In this document: one piece after another, positions 50,070 through 62,105 of the stretch
Position numbering within the stretch: the stretch's first letter is position 1
How the letters are laid out: each line of letters begins with the position of its first letter
Origin: Puffinus mauretanicus
Lineage: Eukaryota; Chordata; Aves; Procellariiformes; Procellariidae
NCBI GenBank assembly: GCA_023333565.1
Contig: JAJKFH010001865.1
Span: 5,766,001-5,830,000, forward strand
DNA: 64,000 bases
Direction of reading: 5' to 3'
Notes under the pieces: model-generated
Database searches by the model: none
Told to the model about the DNA's origin: nothing
Seen by the model: the letters and a program-made list of their open reading frames with translations, nothing else
Made by a program: the position numbers and the translations under genes

Positions 50070-50190
50070 TCATACAATCATAGAATCAACTCCCTGCTCC
50101 TCGCAGGACTACCTAAAACTAAATCATATGACTAAGAGTGTCGTCCAGACGCTCCTTGAACTCTGACAGGCAGAACTCTGACAGTTTCAG
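50070..50190 (-). mobile_element. CR1 LINE 3' end fragment, antisense
   Basis: CATACAATCATAGAATCAAC followed by TCCCTGCTCCTCGCAGGACTA, CTAAAACTAAATCATATGAC and GCTCCTTGAACTCTGACAGG is the reverse complement of a CR1 3' UTR. The ATAGAATCATAGAATCA-type end marks its terminus at the low coordinate. It faces away from the plus-strand CR1 that starts about 110 bp further on. Confidence 0.8.
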
Positions 50191-50299
50191 GTAATCATTG
50201 CAATAATTTACTGATTACTTTAACATTAAAACCTCTTTGTCATTTTAGGTGATTTTGACCTCTGTCATTTTGAAGGATTTTGATGGCAGGGGGGGTTTC

Positions 50300-50836
50300 A
50301 TTTGTCTCAGCACTGGTGAGGCCACACCAGGAGTACCGTGCCCAGTTCCGAGCTCCCCGCTGCAAGAGAGACATGGAAATAATAGAGACAGTCCAGCGAA
50401 GGGCCACGGAGATGACTAATGGCTGGAGCATCTCTCCTACAAGGAAAGGCTGAGAGAGCTGGGACTGTTCAGCCCAGAGAAGAGAAGGCTCAGGGGATCT
50501 CATCCATGTGTATAAATACCTGAAGGGAGGATGCAAAGAGGACAGAGCCAGGCTCTTTTCAGTGGTGCCCAGTGACAGGGCCAGAGGCAATGGGCACACA
50601 CTGAAACACAGGAGAGCCCATCTGAACATTGGGAAACACTGTTTCATTGTGGGTGTGACTGAGCACTGGCACAGGTTGCCCAGGGAGGTTGTGGGGTCTC
50701 CTCCATTCTTGGAGGTATTCAAAAGCTGTCTGGACATGGTCCTGGACAACCGGCTCTAGGTGGCCCTGCTTGAGCTTGTGGGTCGGACCAGATGACCTCC
50801 AGAAATCCCTTCCCACCTCAACCATTTTGTGATTTC
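50300..50836 (+). mobile_element. 5'-truncated CR1 LINE with ORF2 C-terminus
   Basis: The fragment starts at CAGCACTGGTGAGGCCACAC, a standard part of CR1, and ends near CAACCATTTTGTGATTTC, a worn form of the CR1 terminal repeat. From about 50490 to 50759 the plus strand encodes the ORF2 C-terminus: [20 protein letters not shown], then SDRARGNG, then [20 protein letters not shown], closing LDMVLDNRL and a TAG. This agrees with the chicken CR1 form (YNYLKGG...HWNRLPREVVESPSLEVFK). A small deletion near 50490 shifts the frame upstream, so the copy is inactive. The endonuclease and reverse-transcriptase parts are absent. Decay is modest, so it is much younger than the CR1 at 20-23 kb. Confidence 0.93.
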
Positions 50837-50839
50837 TTA

Positions 50840-53800
50840 CAGATGCAAGATGGGCTGTTTAATATCCTGAATATCAAAATACTGGGTCTGATTTTAGCCT
50901 AATACAAATCTATCTACAATACTGAGCTATTCTACATTTACTTCAGCATAACTGAGACTACCCTGACTTTCCCACAGCTATCTGGCAGGCCAGTGGCACA
51001 GCATAAATAAAACCAATGTTCCTGTAGTTCCATCTGCTTTCTTCAAAAAAAGTATCAATAAGAGAAGTGCATCAAATATCCTGGTTTTGTTCTTTGACAA
51101 CAGAAGTCTTCTCCAGAATGCTGTATTCCTTCACAGTCTTTGGAATTTGTTTGCTTGGTGGAATTTGTTGGCTTTTTGTTTGTCCTGTATAACTTGAGGT
51201 CACTGCAGTTTCTTCCCTTGGCTTCAGTCTTTGTGGATTTATTCTGCAGCAGGAACATATTTTGAAGGGCAAAGTATCTTGGGGAAGGAGTGAAGGGCAG
51301 TAGGTGTGAGGTAGAGCTATGGTCCTTTCAGAAAGGAAATGCTTTATGTAACAGTTTTACAGAACCTAATTAATTTCTCTAATATAATAGGTATAGTAAA
51401 GGAAGAAGATTGGCAGGTATTAAAATGCAGACATTTCTCACTCAGTGGTACGATAGACTGTCTTAAACATTACAGAGGAATTTTAAAACTGTAGATGAGA
51501 ACATTGTCATTATTGAAAGCTGGAATTTAGCCAAGAAAATGGAATAAACATGTCTGTTCCTGGCAAAACCCTTATATCCGACTACTCAGAAAAATCAGAT
51601 GTACTTCTCTTTCTAAGTACTTCAAGTTCTTGTATTCTTTTTAGCATAACAGACCCAGCGTGTGAACACTGTATAGAAGGATCAGTTTGGTACTGAGTAA
51701 AAGGAATATTTCTGAAATGAAGTGCCAATGCATATTGTAGTTTATATAATCCTTCCTGGCTACACAAGATCAAATTTTCAAGGGTATTTTTTTTTTCTTT
51801 TTTCCTGTAGAATGGGTGAGTTTGATTGTTTGTACGCTAAGTCATTTGATTACAGTACTCTGCTTTTTCCTTACATTTCTCATTTTCCTGCAGAACATAC
51901 CTCTATTATTACAGAATATAAATCTTCACTGAAATTTCCCATGTGCTTTTATTTTGTTTTGTAGAATTGAGCTTTTGTTATGGTATCACGTCACAAATAA
52001 GTATTTTTTACTAGTGTTTGGGCTCTGTATTAAAAGCTGCTCTAGTATGCTGCTCTACACTTCATCTTACTCTGAGAAGCAGAGGGATCGTGTTGCACTG
52101 TGAAAGCAAAGGAAACTAAATATTTGTTCTGCTCCCCTGTTTGTTTGATATTGTGCCATTTTTTAAGTATCCCTTGAAGATACGTTTTGCAGGTCGATCC
52201 ACCCAGACCTGTTGTCATCCAAAGTGACTGATGTTGTTGTGTCTGATCTTAATCAACTGAGCCAGTCATCCATAGTGACATAGTAATAGAAATCTCTTGT
52301 AGATATTTATACCAAATTAGTTTATTAATGTATGTAAGTATAAATTCGTACAAAATGTAGGTGAATGGAGGTATTAACATTGAAGAGTTAGCCAGCTGGG
52401 AGGAGCTTGCTGAGTGAAGGCCAGTCAAGTGTAGAAGATAACAGCTGGTCAGCTAATATAACTATTGCAGCTTCAAAGAAGGGTGGGAGAGAGGAGGGAG
52501 GTCAGAATCTTTTCCTGAATGTGATTGAGGTAATAGGTTTGGGCAGAGGGAGACTGAGTCCTATTGGGATTTCTGGAGAAGCCCCGCAAAGGGTATCACT
52601 ATAAAATCTTGTTCACTAGATCAGGGTTTCCACTGTGGTGTGAACTGGAGATGTAGGACATGCAGGAAGAGATAATTCTTGGTTAGGGAATGCAGGGAAG
52701 AAAAAAGATCAAAAGAACTAAATACAGGCAAGATTTCTAACCAGACTTCCAGTTCTGATCTCAATGTAAATAAACTAACCCTGATTTTTTATTAATTTCT
52801 TCAATTATCTCTTTTATAAAGCATTTTTAACCGTTCAGTCTATTTTGGATGTTGAAAGTAAATATTTTTACTTTAATCTGGTTTTAGATTAGGTGATTTC
52901 AGTGTACCATCTGACATCAGTGTGTTCCTCACATAGTTGATGAAGCTAAACATTGGGCTACCAGAACACTGTAACGAGGACCCAGCTCCTCAGTCCTGGA
53001 GGATAAGAGAGTATGCCTAACGTTTCACAGGTTCAGTTTTGATTGCAGGTACTATGGGGATTAGGAAAGGAAAAAACGCCCTTGTTGAAGCATGAGTATC
53101 CTGAGGAAGTTTTTGACAACTCCCAAAAACATGGTTTCAGGAAAGGCAAACTCTCAAAATACTATTGATTTTCAAAAATACGTGCAGTTACTGGACACGT
53201 TAAAGGCTGCATCCGGTTTTAGCATGATTGATTTGAGAAATTCTGGTTTAGGAAATGTGTGAGAGGTAAGTGACCTTTTCACTTTTCAGCATCCACTTTC
53301 ATTGTTTTTCACATGGCGCTTTTTCTAAGTGCTTCATTAGTAAATGTATCCACGTTCATCTTGAGCAATCTGGAGTCTCGTAACCATGTTGTTGCAAGCC
53401 TTTACAGCATCGTATTAGAGGGCAGTAATACTGGCGGGGAAGGAAAGAAATAGTGTTTGCTAGGAAGAATGGGCTGAGCTTTGGGGCTGATACGGGCAAG
53501 TGCTGAGAGGACAGCCAATGTGCAGCTATCTTCTTTCTGTACCTTTCCATTCCTCTTGGTATGCCTAGTGTGTCCAGGGCTATTAAAAGGGAACATTCAT
53601 GTGCTTTGTGGAAAACAGCTGTGGCTGCTGTTTTATGAGGTTGGTTTGGTTCCCAACTCTGTACGACAGTACTAGGAATAATAACAGTTTGGTCCATTAT
53701 TTTTTGCCAGCAGAATAGCCTAGCAACACATATTTAAACTGCTATCAGTTCAATTTGCTAACTCTTCCTCTGTTGATTTAGCAGAGGAATTTGGAGGAGG

Positions 53801-53965
53801 AATTTGGCAAGGAACAGAATGCTGTTGTCTTTTTAACTGATTGGAAAAAATCCCTGTATGTAGATACCTAGAGCTGGAATAGAAATTTCTACCAAAGTCA
53901 GATGTCCAGAGGGCTGCACACAGTCTTTGTAGGCACGAGGGAAGTAGGTGCAGGGAGGATGTAGG
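50840..53965. other. Non-coding sequence
   Basis: No coding region or further repeat recognised. Confidence 0.5.
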
Positions 53966-53971
53966 TTGTCT

Positions 53972-54175
53972 TTCGTGTGATAGTGTAATGGTTAGAGAGA
54001 GCACTCACCTAGAAGCAAATACCTCCATTTCCTAGCACCCAAGGGAGGCAAGAAGAGGAAGGGAGACTCACCTAAAGTAAGCCACTGTACTGAGAAGAAT
54101 GCCAGATTAACGAGATTAGACTAGGAAATATTACTAGGAAATCCTGGGTTTGTAGTCCCTGCTCCAAAATTATTT
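53972..54175 (+). mobile_element. tRNA-derived SINE, MIR-like, with internal extra sequence
   Basis: TAGTGTAATGGTTAGAGAGA then GCACTCACCTAG matches the A-box head of amniote MIR-type SINEs. Some 130 bp later GGGTTTGTAGTCCCTGCTCC matches the B-box part (GGGTTCAATTCCCTGCTCC). In an intact copy these two are about 40 bp apart, so roughly 100 bp have been inserted or duplicated between them. The phrase ACTCACCTA occurs twice (54003 and 54068), which suggests two overlapping or duplicated heads. Confidence 0.4.
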
Positions 54176-54179
54176 GTAG

Positions 54180-57140
54180 GTTTTTTAATTTTTTTTTTTT
54201 TAAATCCAATTGCTAAAAGCATAAACACTCTTGAGACAGGGACAAGAATCCAGCTTTACCATTTCCTGGTCAAATTCTTTATTTAAATGCTTGTATATAA
54301 TTGTGAGCAAGTTTACCACTGCTTGTCAGCACTTCTTGCTCCTTCTCTCATCTTTTCACTGCAAAGGCATGCCTGAGGTACAAAATTGCAGGAAGTATTA
54401 GTGTTGCAGTCTTGTGTGTGTACCTAATTTGTGGCTTTTAGCTTCCTATCAGCTGACTTAATGCCCTCTTCCCTGCCAGTGCCCTGTGCTGAATCACATT
54501 TTTAAATGTCCACCTTTCCTTATTCATTGCACTGACTGCAATTGTCAAGTCTGTGTATGTACATTCATTCTGGACCTTCTCCTAGTGCTGAGAACCTAGA
54601 AGTGGTGGCACTTAGTGTTTATTGAATGTGATAGTAACATTAACATCAGGCAAGTTCACGTCTTTCTAATGTTGCTTGAGAGGCCATTATTGTTATTGAT
54701 TATGATCAAATGTCCCATTGTCAATGCTGAAAAATTGTTGTAATTTGCAGCTGCTGAATATATATGAGGTAAAAAATGTTTGTAGTTATTCACTTAGGAA
54801 GACAGTCCAGTGGTTTTCTAACAAGGTTTTTTTCCTCTATAACAGTACTAAAACATAATTTCAATGAGTCAAAGTCAGAAGTTATGATTTGTCAAGTGAA
54901 TGAAGTGTGGACATAAACATATGAAATTCTGCAGTAATGTTACTGGTTGAACAACTTTCCTGTTCTATCGGAATCCTTTACACAGCTGTGCAAAAGTCCA
55001 ATTTTTCTTTTCTCCTTCTTTCCAGTGTTTGTTTTGTTTTGGTTTGGTTTGGTTTTGGTTTTGTTTTTGGTTTTGCTTTTTTTTTTTTTTTTTGAAAGTG
55101 TATTCAAACATTGTTGGGTTACTTTCAGAAGAAATTAAAATTCCATTCAGACTTGAATGAGTTGATATCATTTTACAATCTGAGAAATGTCTCCTTTAGA
55201 AATACAGACTATCTAAAGATGTTTTTTAGGATGTGAAATAAATTGTGAAATCATCTAACAGAGAGTGAGACAGCTTGATTTTTTCATCATTTGTCTTATT
55301 ATACAAATAATGATTTAATATATGTAGGCCATGATCTCTTATGACTAAAGAATAGTCTTCACAAATTTTGATGTTTTTATTATATTGGAAATAAAACTAG
55401 CCACTGGGTGATTCAGAAGTATATTATCTTTTATTATGTGGCTCTTTCAGTATTGTCCATAAAACAAGGTAACCTTTGAGGCGGTGTATTGCTACTTTGA
55501 GTCTGACCTGCAGTTTTGTTTCCCTGCTGATAATTATTGTACGTACATTACAAACCTAAAAGAACTGTGTTTCTTGCTAGATTATGTGAATATATATGAA
55601 TAGGAGAAAGTGCATAGTGCAGGATGGCCTTGGGATGGTTACTGAATGTCTCCTATAGAATCTTGACTTTTCTCAGATTCCAAGTTAATGAAGCTAAACC
55701 TGTAATAATTGCTTTCATAACGTGATTAATGGTGGCATATTTGGGCAATTGGGCTGTGACCCTGCAAACAACTTAAGCACATGCTTATCTTTAAACATGT
55801 GAGTAGTTTTGAGGAAATCGATAGTAGTTTCACTGCTATGCCCCATTTTTGCCTTGGAGTGCTTTGCTGTATTTGGCTTTTGATAAATAAAGAAGCTAAA
55901 TTCTTGAAAATGCTCTAGTCTTAATTGCAAAATATGTTTTAGTCATGTATTTGACAAGTTTTAATTAAAGTAGTTTTATATAAATTATATGACACTTGAT
56001 TTATGTACCCAATATTCATTTATGTGCTTAGAATTTATCACAATGTCTTTTCAGTATGTCAACATTTTTGTATTTATGTTCTCTAAAAGCAACGAAGTCG
56101 TAATATTATCCTATAATAACATTTCATTTTGCTGTTAAGACTTTGGTGAAAAGGGTAGTGAAGTATTCAGGGTTTTTGGTGAAATACTGCACATCTGGAA
56201 AATAGATTAATGTTTTCTGCATATGCAGTGAAAGTCTAGGTATTTAGCTTGGGCTAATTCCCACAGAATTTGTTCATCGTTCTGCTGTAAATGTAAATGA
56301 ATGCTAAATCAGTATTGGAAATGCAATAGGAATCAGTATAGGGAAACTGAGTTAGTACTAAACTGTGCTCAACCAGAAAGTACTGTTTCATATCTTGTTT
56401 TGTGCCATCTTGAAAAAAATATGTGTTCCTTTTCCGTAAAAAGTGTTTTTTCTGAAACCTGAGTATCTAGTTTGCGGACGTTCCAATAAAAAACCCAAAC
56501 ACAAAGTTGCTGTTTTAGGCTGTGAAAATACTTAATGAATTTGATCTTGAGGGATTATTTTGGATTTATGTGACTACTGAAAGAAACTTTTTTAAGAGCT
56601 AAGACTGTAGACACAGGCAACTGTTGTTCCATTGCCATAGAATATATTGGCATCAGACAGTTCTACAGTTGGGAATGCAGATATCTGGATCAGCAGTAAG
56701 AGTTATTCAAGTAGAATAAATTTCAGATGCTTAGATTTTTGGGTGGGAATTTCGGCAGTGATATTTACTTCGGCATAATGGACCATGGCAAATTATTCAG
56801 ATTCATTCAAAAAAGCAATGACTACGTATATTTAAATTCTCATGTACAGTGTAACACAGTTTTATGTTGTATGGTTGCTATTTTCTACTAGTGCTTAAGG
56901 GATAATAACTAATCAGTTAATAACTGGAAAGGTTACAGAAATAACAGTAAATGAAAGAATTTATAAGAATTACAAACTCATCTGTTCTACTGAGGTGCAG
57001 TCAAAAGTCAGGCAGCTGTAGAAGTGTCCTATTGCATTGACAGCAGAGTTGGTCTGCCTCATATGGTGCTTCCAGGACCAATAATATGCTTGGAGAAAAT
57101 GTAATTATTAACTCTCCTAGTAAGATGTTGCATACTCTTC
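54180..57140. other. Non-coding sequence
   Basis: No coding region is supported. It includes a T run near 54188-54200, the T/G repeat at 55028-55094, and AT-rich, enhancer-like sequence around 55960-56120 that could be conserved but cannot be assessed here. Confidence 0.5.
55028..55094. repeat. (TTTTG/TTTGG)n low-complexity tract
   Basis: Repeated TTTTGG and TTTGG units run into an uninterrupted T tract. The frames seen across it on both strands are artefacts of the repeat. Confidence 0.85.
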
Positions 57141-57144
57141 CCAG

Positions 57145-57221
57145 GCAGCAATGTTGACCATACTAGTTGCATAGAATGGAAAGGCTTCCTTCTCCCTGTC
57201 CTTCTGGGGTTCTTCTCCTGG
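57145..57221 (+). other. Exon-like segment, unknown gene
   Basis: A strong acceptor (GCATACTCTTCCCAG) and a strong donor (CTGG then GTAAGTAC) frame 77 bases. One frame is open: SNVDHTSCIEWKGFLLPVLL then GFFSW, with two bases before it. The peptide is hydrophobic and matches nothing I know. Its phase does not fit the segments at 45441 and 46565 in a simple way. It may be a non-coding RNA exon or a pseudo-exon. Confidence 0.2.
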
Positions 57222-58140
57222 GTAAGTACAGAGATGGATATAGCAGCTTGGGAAAGCATAATGGGCTTCCTCAAAACCATGCTAAAAATCAGGCTGGGAA
57301 TAGCATTTAGATCCTCAATGACCCTATTGGATATTCTGCTCCCAAACCTGTGTTTATTCATATAAAATAACAACAACAAAACCAACAATAAATTAGAGAT
57401 TAAAATTAATGTAGTTCTCTAGTATTTGTAACCCATAAAACATGCATAAAGAAAAAAGTATTCTTTCTTCTTCTTTTGCCCTTATCAGTGATGTGATGTT
57501 TGTAGTCCATATATTGTCTGTAAAGTAGATTGTACACTTCATGGCTTGTCCTCAGACTTGCAACAGGTTTTTAATTTATACGCAGAGATGGACAAAAACC
57601 CCACACCTACATAAGCAGTTTAAAACAAAGGTTGAAAGATAGTAACTCAGTGAGGAAAGATGGAAAAAATTTACTGAGGGGGAAAACTTGAATTAATTTC
57701 TGAAATGGATGAGGAGCTGACAGACCTGCCTAAGTATTCAGTTGATGTGCTTGTGCTTCTTTGTAGATGGAGAATGCAGACCATAGCCTCAGCAGAAGCT
57801 GAATGGTGGTGAGTTGGGATTTGAAGAGCCCATAGACAAAAGAATTGAAAAAAAAAAAGATAAAATGAGCATGGGACATACTCATCAAAAGAAACAAGAG
57901 TACACAATAAAGAAGTTTTGTCTGTCATTTGAACAAGAATATTCATGTGGTGGTTTAAGATCTGTATAATCAAAGACAATTATTTAAATCAAACAACTTC
58001 AATTGAAAAATAAAATCTGAACGGTTCCTCAAGTGTATGTATAGATTGATCACACATGCTTGCAATTTCATAATGAGGATTTTTAATTTCATATGCAGCT
58101 TTAATTCCAGTCATGATTCTAAATAGAATCTGATACTTTT

Positions 58141-58168
58141 GTTATGACCTGCTTGTTATGACCTGCTT
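58141..58168. repeat. 14-bp tandem duplication
   Basis: GTTATGACCTGCTT occurs twice with no mismatch. Confidence 0.9.
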
Positions 58169-60536
58169 GTCTGTTGCACACAGATTTATTTATGGCTAGT
58201 GGCAACCCTAGTTAGCCGATGCTTTTACAGCCTGTCGTTTACTCCAACTATCCCTCTTGTATGATGATTTCATCCAAGAAATTATCTTCTGAATTCAATG
58301 ACATTACATAAGTGCAAAAGTATATGAGTATCTAATATCATTATTTGATCAGATAAAATCAATATGGACACCTACTTTTCATCCATTGCTAGATGGTTAT
58401 GAACTAAAACCCCATAATAGATGAGTATTTTATATATTGCAAAAGATGTGGAGATCCATTTCTTACATGCCAGAGGCATTTCTTCTGTTAAGTTAAAAAT
58501 GTGGCTGGCTTTGTGTTCTTTTCACTTTTCAGTCAGATTCAATTTGGCTACGCTTGATGATGTTTTGATTGGAACTGAAACTGTATGTTGTGCACTAGAT
58601 ACTCCCTTCTGCAGAGGGTCACTGTGGCATCGAGTTGACATTTTAGAATTATGATATATGTGTTCTTATGCTCATTTTAGCTCAACACGCTGGCCTTCAG
58701 ACTCCTTACTCTGCTCCAGATTGAGCTGCTTAGTTTCTGGAAATTTAAAGAGGAAAGGTGTGGGAAAGAATAAAAAACATTTCTTGTCATTAACTGGGTA
58801 TTTCTACATGCATTTTTCCTTTTACAGACATTCAAATCACCTTAGAAATTTCCTTCCAGAATTGGACTGAAAGCATTTTAACATATGTATGTTTAAACTG
58901 CATGCATTGGTATTAATGCTGCAGATTAAAGGAGTTTTAAATTATTATAGTTGATATAGGTAGTCAAAGAATTTTGTATAGAGGTGATGCATAATGAAGA
59001 GCTGACTAAAAATGAAATTGTAATATTGTGGCTTGAACTACAAGAGGACCTGGTGGTTTCTTAGCAAAATCTGCCTGCAACACAGAGAAAGAGTTTAGCT
59101 TGTACATTCAGGAAAAGAGGCTTTTCCCAATGAGTACTAGATCACAGGGCCATAGGTTCAGATTAGATATAGTTACATAACAGAAGAATAAGATGGTTTA
59201 AATTTCTGTCCTTGAACACAATTACTAGTAAGGGAAGCACCTAATGTTGTTACAGTTTTGAAGTTTAGATACCAAGTAGTCTACACCTCAAAAATTTTCA
59301 AAAGGCTATATTACTTCTGCAACATTAAGAGAGATGATACACTACTTATGAATTTGACAGTATACATTTACAGTATACCATTGGTATACTCATATTTATC
59401 ATGGAAAAGATACAGAAATGTAGCTGTCTCCATTAATATTATAATAGTCAGATTCTACCATTTGGTCTCATATTTGACAGTACTCTTCTAGAACAGGTCT
59501 TGCATTAATATGCTCCTCAGAAGTAGTAAAAAAAAAGTAGTTTATCCTTAGATTTTTGAAGACTGGAATCTCTGACTGTGATTAAAAAAAACTGGTAGTG
59601 TTTTTGTAAAAATAAGATTTAAATCTTCCCTGGTTACTTTTGACTAAATACTTCCCTGTTCCAATGCATGTTAAGTTTTTTGGAAATCAGTGAATTTTGA
59701 ACACTGATGATAAATTTCTTGCCCTGGTTCTGTGCAGCATGATTTTATGCTGCATTTTTATAAAAATACTTTCTCTTCCCTGCAAAGATTGAAGACTGCC
59801 AATTCTGGCATCCTTCTTCTGCTCTCCAGCTTTCTTCAGAAAAAGTTATTCAGCCCATGTAGTTCACAAGCTGTCCTGGGCATTCCCCTGTTCAGTACAA
59901 ATATCTGTGCCTGAGGTTTTCCAGTCTGTGGTCTGAGAACTCTGTCGATAGAGTTTGCTAAGAGTTTTTGAACCAGGGCAACCTTCTGAGAACACCATAG
60001 GAAAGGAATTTATGACACAACAGACTTCTTAATTGAGACATCCGTCATCTTTTAGAGTCCTATTTGTTGCTTTTTACTGCAGCCCATACCATTTTGCACT
60101 TGGGCATGCAGTAGATGCCAGATTTTTAATATATATTTTATATGATGTTATGTACCCCAACTTTCACATCTCTGCAGAGTTTGACCCTCAGGCATCTTGA
60201 AGTATTGAGACTCATGGATGGAGTAAATTGCACATGTGGGAAATATTATTTTTTATTAGAGGCAAATAGCCATAATTACTGCTTTAGCTGTCCTGTTAAT
60301 TCCCTTTTAAAACTCAGAGTGATAAATGTGGCAATTTCTAGATGTTTAAAATCCAAATGAAAGTGTTTAAATACATACTTTAAAAGTGTTTAAAAAAATC
60401 AGTACAAAAGCTAAGGGCCAAGGTAAAAGTAAAACCTTTCAGGAAAAAATGCATGCAGATAAACAGAACAATTGTGTGGTAATTTTTATCTAGAGGCTTT
60501 TGAATAACTTTCAGTTTTAACCTCATTTTTACGGAG

Positions 60537-60645
60537 TTGCTTTCCTTGCTACTTTCTTGTTAAATGTGTTGGCACCTCAAACAATTTGCACACTTGCTTC
60601 CCTTGCTACTATCTTACTAAATGCTTTGGTCTCATAAAAATTGTT
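60537..60645. repeat. Diverged tandem duplication, 57-bp offset
   Basis: TTGCTTTCCTTGCTACTTTC at 60537 is repeated as TTGCTTCCCTTGCTACTATC at 60594. The similarity continues for about 50 bp, including TAAATGTGTTGG against TAAATGCTTTGG. Many mismatches show that it is an old duplication. Confidence 0.75.
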
Positions 60646-62047
60646 CCATTATTTGTACACAGCACCAAATATTAAGTATTATAATTTATTTTAGCCTTTG
60701 ACTGTCTTTTTAAGCTCTAGAGTTTTGAAGTTTTAATTTAATCTCAAGTTGAATATCAGTTGTGTTGGGCCTCTTGAATAAAACCTCTTCTGATGACTAC
60801 TTTATTTTTCCACCTTCAGGACTTAGGAGTTTAAGATAGGGAGGAACAATGAAGTACTTCGATTTGTTTTGTTGTGTAAAGATTTTATAGCAAATGTTTA
60901 ATGAGTTGCTGTTGATATTACTAATTGCTGTAGCAACAGAAAGTTTTATCAGCCACTCTTGTTTCTGTCCTGTATTTCTATGAAGATGCTACTTAAGAAA
61001 GCTTAGAATGACTAAGATGCTCTCTGCAGTTTCCTTTCCACTGCATTTTGACATAAATCCCACGTATAGTCCCATATGACTTCGATGCTTATGTTTTCCC
61101 CTGTATCAGACTGCTAGAATGCCTGCCATGTATAATCAGTGATGTATTTGTTATAGCTGCATACTTAGGAAACTTTATTTTTATTCCACAACTTGTATAC
61201 AAGTTCTTCAAATCCCTGGAGAGATTTAACACTTTTATGGGATCCAAATACCATAAAAGAGAGAGGAAATCTAACTGTGGAACTGTTAATCTTTCTATCC
61301 AGGAAAAAGGTGAAGTCTGCAGTATTTCATGTTATCTTTCTTGCCCAACATAGCGTGATTTAATAACTATTTTTCTCTCGGCATGTCTTGTTTTAGGAAA
61401 AAAAGAAGTTCCGTGGCCTCTATTTTCTCTTGACCTGATACTTAGAATTATGTTAGACAATTTTGCCTTGTTCTTTTCTGTACCACCCTTCCTAGAGAGT
61501 TCTGTAAATCCCTAAATGAGCAGATCCTTTTTGTTTAGCTGAGATACAGCTACATTAGTGTTTTTCAATATTTCTGACATCCTAAAGGTCTAAAAGACCT
61601 TCATGGGGCATGGGAAGGAAGAAATAGTCGTTGCTGTGTAAGTGCAAGTCGTAAGAATATCTGTAACACACTTAAGTTTATAGTCTGAGATATCAATTAG
61701 TAATTTGGCTCCACTGCATTTGATCAAATACTGTCAGATAAAAACTACAAACACACAATTTCATAAATTTGCTTTCTGGGACTTCTACGATTAGTTGGTT
61801 GTTTTAGTAATCAAAGTTTGATGACTGTAATGGATTGTTGTTAGCACAGTAGCCTACGTTGATTTGACCTCAGTTCCTGTTGATGTGTAGAGTGGATTCT
61901 GAATTAAGCATTTATTTGAAGTTTTATAGTTTAACATAGGTTAAACTTGACTGTCATCTAATTTAACAAATGAGAGCCCTGTAATTTTATGCTACAAAAG
62001 CAGAAAAACGCACAAGGGAAGAGAAAAATATAAAATAATAAAATTAT

Positions 62048-62105
62048 TTATTATTCCTAAAGCAATTAACAGAAGGTTATTATTTCTAAAGCAATTAATA
62101 GAAGA
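62048..62105. repeat. 29-bp tandem duplication
   Basis: Two adjacent 29-base units (62048-62076 and 62077-62105) differ at three positions. The shared core is CTAAAGCAATTAA. Confidence 0.9.

Noticed and set aside
50240..50749. Minus-strand frame of 169 codons
   Set aside because: It is the antisense shadow of the plus-strand CR1 ORF2 region.
53220..53270. Possible exon before GTAAGTGACC at 53266
   Set aside because: All three frames contain a stop between the nearest acceptors and the donor.
57059..57388. Minus-strand frame of 109 codons
   Set aside because: No recognised domain and no start or splice support. The better signal in the interval is the plus-strand splice pair.
59040..59210. 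Phrase near ATCACAGGGCCATAGGTTCAG reminiscent of CR1 ORF2
   Set aside because: The resemblance is loose and no CR1 peptide could be read in any frame.
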